Source: Oscillospiraceae bacterium (GTDB lineage Bacteria > Bacillota > Clostridia > Saccharofermentanales > Saccharofermentanaceae). Taken from it: a stretch of DNA of 64,000 nt. The stretch spans positions 62,001 through 126,000 of the forward strand of contig SVIZ01000006.1 in NCBI GenBank assembly GCA_015069205.1, written 5' to 3'. This document shows, piece by piece, positions 58,710-64,000 of this stretch; the first letter of the stretch is position 1; every line of letters starts with the position of its first letter. A program made the translations under genes and the position numbers. The notes under the pieces were generated by a model. The model saw nothing but the letters and a program-made list of their open reading frames with translations, made no database searches and was not told the DNA's origin.

Positions 58710-59552
58710 TTAAGGATTGATTACTGTGAAGCTGTAACCTGATACAACATCGGAATCCTCATAGATCGTCTTCTGCATCTGGAGAGCAGTAGAGAGGAGG
58801 AGTGTATAAGGTGAAAGCTTGCCATCGAGAAGCTCAACGTCTGAGCCATAGCTGATAGCCTGAGCCTCGTCGTCAGAAAGAAGCATGTACTGTGAAACGA
58901 GGAAGAGGGATCTTACGCCAACGTTCATGTGAACGAGCTTGTTGTTGATGGAATATGTAGGAGTAGAGCTTGAGGATGCACCTGAAAGTCTGCTGCTGAA
59001 GGAAAGACCCAATGTGGATGTGCTGCCCAAAGAGCTTGACTCTTCCTGGATGAAGAGAGGCTTACCTTCGATACCTACTTTACCAACTTCGTGAAAGAGC
59101 GCGATGATGATTGCGGATTCTTCATCGAGCTGAGGCATGATAGTATCTTTGATTCTCAAGAGCTGCTTAGCAACTGCAACGCTTCTGATGAGGAGACCCT
59201 TCTCGCAAGCGAGGGAACCCTTGATCTCTGCGGGTGCTGTGAGCCAGGAAGTTCTGTTCTCGAGAAAATCGATGAAGTGGTCGAACTCTGTCTTTCTCTT
59301 AACGATAGCTGCCTTGAGCTGCTCATAAAGAGTATCAACGTTATCTTTATTTACTTCGATCATCGGCATGATGCCGGCAACCTTATCGGACTTACCTGTA
59401 GCTGCTGCTGAAACTGCTGCTGCCTGAGGTGTTACTACAGGAGCGTCTCCACCACCTGCGCTCTCGTCTGCTGATGTGAATGTATACTTACATTTAGGGC
59501 ATCTGATGGCCTGATTGGCAATGACCATTCCGCAATCGGGACATTTCTTCAT
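58710..59552 (-). CDS. Zinc-ribbon protein with degenerate HD-like domain
   Basis: The ATG at 59552 (MKKCPDCGMV) is set by AGGAGG 8 nt upstream. The protein has 280 residues. An N-terminal ribbon CPDC-CPKC (residues 4-24) is followed by an Ala/Gly-rich linker. The body (about 85-280) recalls HD-type phosphohydrolases: IIIALFHEVGKVG stands where LLHDLCK is usual, and 'VHMNVGVRSLFLVSQYMLLS', then DDEAQAISYG resembles the GHGEKS-helix-LTDEE stretch. Key metal residues (the HD pair and later His) are replaced, so activity is doubtful. There is no membrane segment. The function is unknown. I hold the HD relation as likely, not certain. Confidence 0.65.
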   Translation of the reverse strand: MKKCPDCGMVIANQAIRCPKCKYTFTSADESAGGGDAPVVTPQAAAVSAAATGKSDKVAGIMPMIEVNKDNVDTLYEQLKAAIVKRKTEFDHFIDFLENRTSWLTAPAEIKGSLACEKGLLIRSVAVAKQLLRIKDTIMPQLDEESAIIIALFHEVGKVGIEGKPLFIQEESSSLGSTSTLGLSFSSRLSGASSSSTPTYSINNKLVHMNVGVRSLFLVSQYMLLSDDEAQAISYGSDVELLDGKLSPYTLLLSTALQMQKTIYEDSDVVSGYSFTVINP

Positions 59553-59694
59553 ATTTGTGACCTCCTGTATCACGGATGTACGTGAAAGTGAATCCGCATA
59601 GATAATTACAATTTATTTTACAACTTGATTTTTACACAATCAATAAGAAAACTGTCTTTTATTTAAAGTTTTATGTCTAAATTGTAATAAATAA

Positions 59695-59745
59695 AAGACA
59701 CTGACGAGGGGGTGTCAGTGTCTTAAGGAGGGTGTTATGAAGTAA
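59695..59745 (+). other. Hairpin followed by a two-codon reading frame
   Basis: AAGACACTGAC and GTCAGTGTCTT form a perfect 11-bp stem (59695-59724). Directly after it AAGGAGGG (59725-59732) serves an ATG at 59737, but the frame is only ATG AAG TAA. On the minus strand the stem is followed by TTATTTATTAC and could act as a terminator. It lies in a 309-bp gap between the HD-like gene and the next operon. Nothing else is readable there except AT-rich sequence. Confidence 0.5.
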
Positions 59746-59861
59746 GGAACAATTACTTTGAACAACCATATCTTACCATGTGTAATATTTACTTTAAGAT
59801 TCAAAAAAGGCAAAATAGTGGCAAGAATTTCACAATTCAGGCTTTTTAGGAGGAAACTGTC

Positions 59862-60125
59862 TTGAAACTTGAAGGTAGGCTCTTTGTTGCCAACAGGATG
59901 ACTGAGATCAGGGAAGTCACTACAGAGGACACGGATCCTTCCTATTCCAAGCGCCTTGAGAAGGCTCTTATAGAGCTTTGCAGACAGATGGACATTCCGG
60001 TTCCCATGTGGATGAAAAAGAATACCAAAGAGTTTGCCGCATTCGGCCAGACGATATTCTTCCGTGAACAGTATACAGAGCAGGTCAGATTTGACAGGTT
60101 TCAGATAAGAGTTAGAGAAGACTGA
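59862..60125 (+). CDS. Small conserved-looking protein coupled to BaiN-type oxidoreductase
   Basis: An 87-residue soluble protein starting at TTG 59862, with AGGAGG 8 nt upstream. It is charged and helical in the middle (YSKRLEKALIELCRQMDIPV) and beta-like at the end (TEQVRFDRFQIRVRED). PVPMWMKKNTKEFAAFGQT is a distinctive stretch. Its stop overlaps the next ATG (TGATG), so it is coupled to the flavoprotein gene. I do not recognise a domain. Confidence 0.75.
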   Translation: MKLEGRLFVANRMTEIREVTTEDTDPSYSKRLEKALIELCRQMDIPVPMWMKKNTKEFAAFGQTIFFREQYTEQVRFDRFQIRVRED

Positions 60126-61366
60126 TGAAAAAGATAGGTATAATCGGAGGCGGAGCAGCAGGCCTTTTTGCCGCATGTCTTTTTAAGAAGTTTTCGGGAG
60201 ATGGGATATGTGATGTCACCCTCTTCGAAAAGAATGAGGTCCCCGGCAAAAAGCTCATACTTACAGGTCACGGCCGCTGCAACATTACAAACCGCAAGCC
60301 GGCGTCTGAACTTAAGACAGGTTATCACGAAGCAGATAATTTCATATATCCGGCGATAAAGGAATTCGGTCCTGAAGATACCATCAGTTTCATCGAAAAC
60401 GATATCGGTCTTAAGACAAAGGAAGAGGACAACAACAGAATCTTTCCTGTGTGCAACAGCGCAGCAAGAGTAAGGGATTCGCTTGTATCCTATATTGCAG
60501 GCAGCACGAAGACCGTATGTAATTCAAAGGTTCTGGACATCAGGAAGGATTCTTCATTTGAAGTCAGCACAGCTGATAAAAAGTATAACTTCGATTATGT
60601 GATCCTTTGCTGCGGCGGAAGCTCTTTCCCGCAGACAGGTTCTGCCGGTGATTCATACAGACTGGCAGGGAAGACAGGTCACACGGTTATTACTCCGAGA
60701 GCTGCGCTTGCTCCCGTAAAAGCAGATGAAGAATCACTCTCATTCATAAAAAACTTAAGCGGAGTTTCCGTTGCTTCAAGGGTAAGCCTTTTCTGCAACG
60801 GTAAGAAAACAGCATCAACGGAAGGTGAGGTATTGTTTGCGGAATTCGGACTTACGGGTCCTGCGGTCATGGAGATATCAAGAGAGATTCCCCGTGACAT
60901 ATCAGATTGCGATCCGTATTTTGAGCTCGATCTCGTACCGGCATTAACTGAAGAACAGTTTGACCGGGAGTTCCAAAAGCTGATAGGAGATCATCCTGAC
61001 ACTAAGATTACAACGCTTCTTGCAAGATATATTCCTACGTCGGCTGCAGGTGAGATTGCTGCAAAGGCAGGTGTGTCAGACCTTTACGCACAGGGCTTTA
61101 CCAAAGATAACCGCAGGAAGACCGTCACTGAGATGAAGCATCTTAAAGTCACGGTTGGAAGGGAACCTTCCATCGACAAAGCATATGTTACAAGGGGCGG
61201 GGTTTCTCTTAAGGAAGTAGACCGAAAGACTATGCAGTCAAGGCTTGTACCGGGTCTTTACATTATAGGTGAAGCACTTGATATTGACGGTATCAGCGGA
61301 GGTTATAATCTTCAGGCATGCTTGAGCGAAGCTTATCTTGCAGTAAAGGATATCCTCGGTCTTTAG
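60125..61366 (+). CDS. BaiN/RdsA-family NAD(P)/FAD-dependent oxidoreductase
   Basis: A 413-residue flavoprotein of the HI0933/YhiN group. The FAD-binding Rossmann motif is KKIGIIGGGAAGLFAACLFK. The family hallmark GKKLILTGHGRCNITNRKP follows, then VILCCGGSSFPQTGSAGDSY. The second signature, VTRGGVSLKEVDRKTMQSRL, precedes LYIIGEALDIDGISGGYNLQ, with the C-terminal FAD contacts. Members include BaiN, linked to bile-acid dehydroxylation, but most have no known substrate, so a bile-acid role cannot be claimed. It is coupled to the small upstream gene and followed by a hairpin. Confidence 0.94.
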   Translation: MKKIGIIGGGAAGLFAACLFKKFSGDGICDVTLFEKNEVPGKKLILTGHGRCNITNRKPASELKTGYHEADNFIYPAIKEFGPEDTISFIENDIGLKTKEEDNNRIFPVCNSAARVRDSLVSYIAGSTKTVCNSKVLDIRKDSSFEVSTADKKYNFDYVILCCGGSSFPQTGSAGDSYRLAGKTGHTVITPRAALAPVKADEESLSFIKNLSGVSVASRVSLFCNGKKTASTEGEVLFAEFGLTGPAVMEISREIPRDISDCDPYFELDLVPALTEEQFDREFQKLIGDHPDTKITTLLARYIPTSAAGEIAAKAGVSDLYAQGFTKDNRRKTVTEMKHLKVTVGREPSIDKAYVTRGGVSLKEVDRKTMQSRLVPGLYIIGEALDIDGISGGYNLQACLSEAYLAVKDILGL

Positions 61367-61377
61367 TGCAAATAAAA

Positions 61378-61403
61378 ACGGTGACAACTGCTGCCGTCAC
61401 CGT
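61378..61403. terminator. Bidirectional terminator
   Basis: ACGGTGAC and GTCACCGT form a perfect 8-bp stem with a 10-nt loop. On the minus strand TTTTATTTGC follows. It serves the convergent flavoprotein and divIC-type genes. Confidence 0.8.
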
Positions 61404-61427
61404 AAGATTTACATTTAACTATTGAAA

Positions 61428-61739
61428 TCAGTTGTACTTCTCGCCCTGGACTCTGAAGATAACCTCACCGGGATAAACCATGTCGAGCTGTGCTCTTGCT
61501 ACGCTTTCAACATAAGCATCGTCTTTACCGAATTCTTCCTGGGCCCTGATCTGCTTAAGCTTGTCTTCCAGTTCTTCTGTCTGTGCAACGAGAGATGCGT
61601 TTTCAGCCTTAAGACGTTCTTTCTGCTTAGCAATGTTGGCATATTTGGTGATGCAAAGAATACCTACGACAACGCATACAATGCAGATCATTGTCGTGAG
61701 GAAGGAAAAGCCGCCTGTCTTGCGCTTAACTCTGAGCAC
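61428..61739 (-). CDS. divIC: Septum formation initiator, FtsB/DivIC family
   Basis: A 103-residue cell-division protein with a GTG start and GGAGG 6 nt upstream. One membrane segment (about 14-35) is followed by a coiled coil (KQKERLKAENASLVAQTEEL, about 41-66). The conserved end DAYVESVARAQLDMVYPGEV is typical of FtsB/DivIC. The protein acts in the divisome with FtsL and DivIB/FtsQ. In Bacillus divIC lies downstream of yabO-yabP-yabQ. Here it follows rqcP directly, which supports the assignment. Confidence 0.9.
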   Translation of the reverse strand: MLRVKRKTGGFSFLTTMICIVCVVVGILCITKYANIAKQKERLKAENASLVAQTEELEDKLKQIRAQEEFGKDDAYVESVARAQLDMVYPGEVIFRVQGEKYN

Positions 61740-61781
61740 ACCATGCCTCCTTAATAGAGATTTCTATAAAATTATTATTAC

Positions 61782-61816
61782 TTAACCCCGGGTGCAAAAC
61801 AACAACCCGGGGTTAA
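61782..61816 (-). terminator. Strong hairpin between rqcP and divIC
   Basis: TTAACCCCGGGT and ACCCGGGGTTAA form a perfect 12-bp stem with an 11-nt loop. On the minus strand the tail is GTAATAATAATTTT, only partly U-rich. It may end or attenuate the dnaX-rqcP transcript before divIC. Confidence 0.7.
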
Positions 61817-61853
61817 ACTTAAAGTACTTGTAATATTTCGTTTTCTATTGGAC

Positions 61854-62096
61854 TCATTCAATGAGTTCGTACATGGAGGCGGCATCTTCTTTACGTACAG
61901 TCTCGGGAAGAGCCGTTACCCTGAATCTGACCTCACCGCTTCCGAAAAGAATGCTTACTTCATCTCCAACCTTGAGTTTTACTGAAGGCTTTGCGGGCGT
62001 GCCGTTAACGGTAACTCTGCCGGCCTGGCAGACATCGTTTGCGACAGTCCTGCGCTTTATTACTCTGGAAAGTTTAAGGAACTTATCAAGCCTCAT
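61854..62096 (-). CDS. rqcP: S4-domain RNA-binding protein RqcP (YabO/Hsp15-like)
   Basis: An 80-residue S4 protein. MRLDKFLKLSRVIKRRTVAN, then AGRVTVNGTPAKPSVKLKVGD is the S4 RNA-binding fold seen in YabO and Hsp15. RqcP acts with RqcH on stalled 50S ribosomal subunits to add Ala tails in bacterial ribosome quality control. The gene overlaps the end of recR by 11 bp and precedes divIC, as in Firmicutes. The yabP-yabQ sporulation genes that usually follow yabO are absent. Confidence 0.92.
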   Translation of the reverse strand: MRLDKFLKLSRVIKRRTVANDVCQAGRVTVNGTPAKPSVKLKVGDEVSILFGSGEVRFRVTALPETVRKEDAASMYELIE

Positions 62097-62709
62097 TATT
62101 ATCTCCCGTAAGCATTACCCTGCCTTTCAAAGCTGAAAGGAGAGTAAGGTCATCTGCGTATTCGATATCAGAACCCATCGGAAGACCTGAAGCCAGACGG
62201 GATACCCTGATGCCGGAAGGCCCCAGCATTCTTGAAAGATAAAGTGCCGTGGCATTGCCTTCGGCTGTCTGGTTGGTTGCAACGATAACTTCCGTGATCT
62301 CCGGGTGATCGGCCAGACGCTTGATCAGGTCAGGGATCGTAGTATCGGAAATGCTCGTGGACTTCATCGGATTAAACACTCCGTGAAGCACGTGATAGAG
62401 TCCTTTATACTCGTGCGCACGCTCAAACGTTGACACGTCTCTCGGTGACTCGACAACAAGAACCGTTGTCTTATCCCTTAACTGGTCTGAACAGATGGGG
62501 CAGGGATCTGAGTCCGTGAAATTCTGGCAGCAAGTGCATCTCTTTGTGGATGCTCTTGCAGACATGATCGCGGATGTCAAAGCCGCGGCATCCTTATCAT
62601 CCATGGCAAGGACGTGGAATGCCAGACGCTGCGCAGACTTGCCGCCTATTCCCGGGAGACTGCTGAGCTGAGTTATTAAATTCTGAATTGAAGGCGAATA
62701 TCTTGCCAT
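62086..62709 (-). CDS. recR: Recombination protein RecR
   Basis: A 207-residue DNA repair protein acting with RecO and RecF at single-strand gaps. It starts YSPSIQNLITQLSSLPGIGG with the helix-hairpin-helix. The zinc motif CTCCQNFTDSDPCPIC lies near residues 58-73. The Toprim domain contains VLVVESPRDVSTFERA and VIVATNQTAEGNATALYL. It starts 2 bp after ybaB, the standard order. All zinc Cys residues are kept. Confidence 0.97.
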   Translation of the reverse strand: MARYSPSIQNLITQLSSLPGIGGKSAQRLAFHVLAMDDKDAAALTSAIMSARASTKRCTCCQNFTDSDPCPICSDQLRDKTTVLVVESPRDVSTFERAHEYKGLYHVLHGVFNPMKSTSISDTTIPDLIKRLADHPEITEVIVATNQTAEGNATALYLSRMLGPSGIRVSRLASGLPMGSDIEYADDLTLLSALKGRVMLTGDNNEA

Positions 62710-62711
62710 TA

Positions 62712-63050
62712 TCAGAAGGGCATCTTCATGCCGCCTGTGATGGCACCGATACGCTCTTGATTAGTCTTGTCAACCTGCCCAAGAGCCTGGTTTGCAGCAG
62801 CGATGATGAGATCCTGGAGACCTTCGATATCTTCGGGATCAACTACGTCCTTGGCAATCTCAACACTCTCAAGCTGATGCTTACCTGTAACAACTACCTT
62901 TACGAGTTCGCCGCCTGCAGTACCTGTAAATCTCATTTCCTGGATCTCAGCCTGAGCCATCTCGATCTGTCTCTGCATTCTTTGAGCCTGTGCAACTACC
63001 TGATTCATGTTGCCGCCCATACCCATTCCGCCGCGGAATCCTTTTGCCAT
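62712..63050 (-). CDS. YbaB/EbfC nucleoid-associated protein
   Basis: A 112-residue DNA-binding protein. Its Gly/Met-rich start MAKGFRGGMGMGGNMNQVVA is followed by the helix QAQRMQRQIEMAQAEIQEM and strands GELVKVVVTGKHQLESVEIA. The final QERIGAITGGMKMPF is typical of the family. It binds DNA as a dimer. It lies between dnaX and recR, the conserved position, with a GGAGG-like site upstream. Confidence 0.95.
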   Translation of the reverse strand: MAKGFRGGMGMGGNMNQVVAQAQRMQRQIEMAQAEIQEMRFTGTAGGELVKVVVTGKHQLESVEIAKDVVDPEDIEGLQDLIIAAANQALGQVDKTNQERIGAITGGMKMPF

Positions 63051-63090
63051 GTTTATAACCTCCGGTTAATTAATCTAATCAATTATATAC

Positions 63091-64000
63091 TTAATCGCCG
63101 AAATGAACGTCTGTGGGAACACCCATGTTCCTTGAACGCTCGTTGAAATCGTCAAGCTTCCTGTCAAGCTCTGATGCCTGTTCTCTCTTGACCTGCTCGG
63201 AATACTGCTTTTGCGTGCAGATGTAGAGGTGGTCGGCACCGAACTCGTCTTTAATGCCTGAAGATATCTGTCTGAATGCCTGGGATTTTTTGAGATTGGA
63301 CAATAAAGTTATGTCCCTGTCCTCGAAAACGATATAAGCAGACGTGCCTTCTTTCTTAAGGCTCGTGCGCTCTAAGATGACAGCTATGTTCTCATTTGTT
63401 CCCTTAAGTCTGGATGTGACATTCGTCCACCTTAAGGCGATGTCTGCATCCTCACCCGTAAATGACGGAGCTCTTACCGAGCTTGATCTTCCGTCCACGA
63501 TAAGACCGCTCTTATCTGCCTGTACGGCAATCTGTGAACGGGGCTGGACGGGTGCAGCGGGCGCCTCAGGTTCGACAGTCTCTTCTTCCTCTTCGTTCTC
63601 AAGATCATTGAGAAAAGAAGAAGACAGATTCCCGAAGATGCCCAGAGGCTGCATGGGTGCAGGCTCTTCCTGCTCTTCGGGTTCGTCAAAACCAAAGCTG
63701 AACTTTGATTCTGTATTCTCATCTTCCTTCGGCATGAAGGAGAAGATGGTAGGTTCGGCATGCTTCTCATGGGAAGTGTCAGCCGGGATATATTCATCAT
63801 CCTGCGAGTCGTCTTCTACAGGCTCTGCGGACTTTTCAGGTTCAGCAGGTGCCGGGATCTCAGGCTCCTGAATGATCGAAGAGAAAAGAGATCCTGTTGA
63901 AGGCTTGGGTTCTTCAGATTCTTTAGGTTCACTTGAAGAAGTGCCGAAAATAGAAGGAGTTGCAGACGGCTGCGGTCTGTAAGGAGTCGCAGAAGGCTGG
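63091..64000 (-). CDS. dnaX: DNA polymerase III gamma/tau subunit, C-terminal part
   Basis: The frame is open to the window edge on the minus strand, so only the last 302 or so codons are seen. The first 170 of these are low-complexity, rich in Glu, Pro and Ser (QPSATPYRPQ, EPKESEEPKP, DEPEEQEEPAP). This resembles the linker after the AAA and domain III parts of tau. The last 130 residues form a folded domain (DADIALRWTNVTSRLKGTNE, then 'AYIVFEDRDITLLSN' and a helical end). No clamp-loader motif is visible, so the name rests on the last domain's style and on the dnaX-ybaB-recR gene order. The linker is unusually long and acidic. Confidence 0.8.
   Translation of the reverse strand, partial: QPSATPYRPQPSATPSIFGTSSSEPKESEEPKPSTGSLFSSIIQEPEIPAPAEPEKSAEPVEDDSQDDEYIPADTSHEKHAEPTIFSFMPKEDENTESKFSFGFDEPEEQEEPAPMQPLGIFGNLSSSFLNDLENEEEEETVEPEAPAAPVQPRSQIAVQADKSGLIVDGRSSSVRAPSFTGEDADIALRWTNVTSRLKGTNENIAVILERTSLKKEGTSAYIVFEDRDITLLSNLKKSQAFRQISSGIKDEFGADHLYICTQKQYSEQVKREQASELDRKLDDFNERSRNMGVPTDVHFGD

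Noticed and set aside
60125..61366. Bile-acid inducible oxidoreductase BaiN as a specific function
   Set aside because: The family match is clear, but most members have no link to bile acids and no other bai gene is present.
63344..63871. Plus-strand open frame of 175 codons opposite dnaX
   Set aside because: Ser-rich shadow of the Glu/Pro-rich linker on the other strand.
1..64000. tRNA, rRNA, riboswitch or T-box elements
   Set aside because: I looked for tRNA-like arms, GGTTC loops, T-box and common riboswitch cores in the gaps and found none convincing. Without a covariance search a small RNA could be missed.

Overview
The window looks like chromosomal DNA of a Gram-positive anaerobe of the class Clostridia. 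The clearest marker is a complete SCIFF locus: a 48-residue peptide with six cysteines at 57033-57179 (minus) and its radical SAM maturase at 55579-56961. This pair is nearly universal in Clostridia. The order dnaX-ybaB-recR-rqcP-divIC, ferredoxin-dependent aryl-pyruvate oxidation, many lipoproteins and strong AGGAGG ribosome sites agree. In sporulating Bacillus and Clostridium relatives yabP and yabQ lie between rqcP and divIC. They are absent here, which may mean a non-sporulating lineage (inference). No tRNA, rRNA, CRISPR array, integrase, transposase or phage module was seen.

Layout. 1-5.9 kb: response regulator (cut by the window edge), sensor kinase, CARDB-like membrane protein, ABC ATPase and FtsX permease, with an OmpR-type direct repeat before the transporter genes. 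6-9.4 kb (minus): MoxR ATPase, DUF58 and DUF4129-like genes. 9.5-19.6 kb (minus): a YidC-alkaline phosphatase superfamily fusion, a DNA glycosylase, a zinc-ribbon membrane protein, a PEBP lipoprotein with an AraC regulator, a GNAT and an EAL protein. 19.8-23 kb: BlaI with an M56 protease fused to a duplicated beta-helix-like region. 23-30.6 kb: small regulators, membrane proteins and lipoproteins, including a TetR-glycosyltransferase operon. 30.8-35.9 kb: stand-alone GMP synthase ATPase subunit, pyruvate kinase, a membrane protein and a GT2 glycosyltransferase. 36-41.4 kb: two sugar-type ABC permeases followed by an adaptor-like and a MacB-like membrane protein. 41.4-50.5 kb: transglutaminase-like lipoprotein, the iorAB-thioesterase-paaK-ACT operon, a sodium symporter and an acyl-CoA synthetase. 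50.6-55.5 kb: heterodimeric ABC exporter and a lipoprotein. 55.6-64 kb: the SCIFF locus, an Orn/Lys/Arg decarboxylase-family protein, a zinc-ribbon protein with a degenerate HD-like domain, a BaiN-type flavoprotein and the dnaX-recR cluster.

How the parts work together. Several units carry a regulator with readable operators: two-component system and ABC genes, BlaI and M56, the HTH and DUF6442 pair, TetR and glycosyltransferase, AraC and PEBP lipoprotein. The ior-paa operon would turn aromatic amino acid keto acids into aryl-acetyl-CoA and aryl-acetates while reducing ferredoxin. The SCIFF locus has its own promoter, and a terminator-like hairpin between peptide and maturase could set their ratio.

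Most notable for a second look: the transporter-like cluster at 36.0-41.4 kb with no ATPase or binding protein, the YidC-phosphotransferase fusion, the M56-beta-helix sensor, an NlpC/P60 protein lacking its catalytic residues, an intrinsic terminator that abuts a start codon at 41431, and two families of dispersed palindromic repeats.
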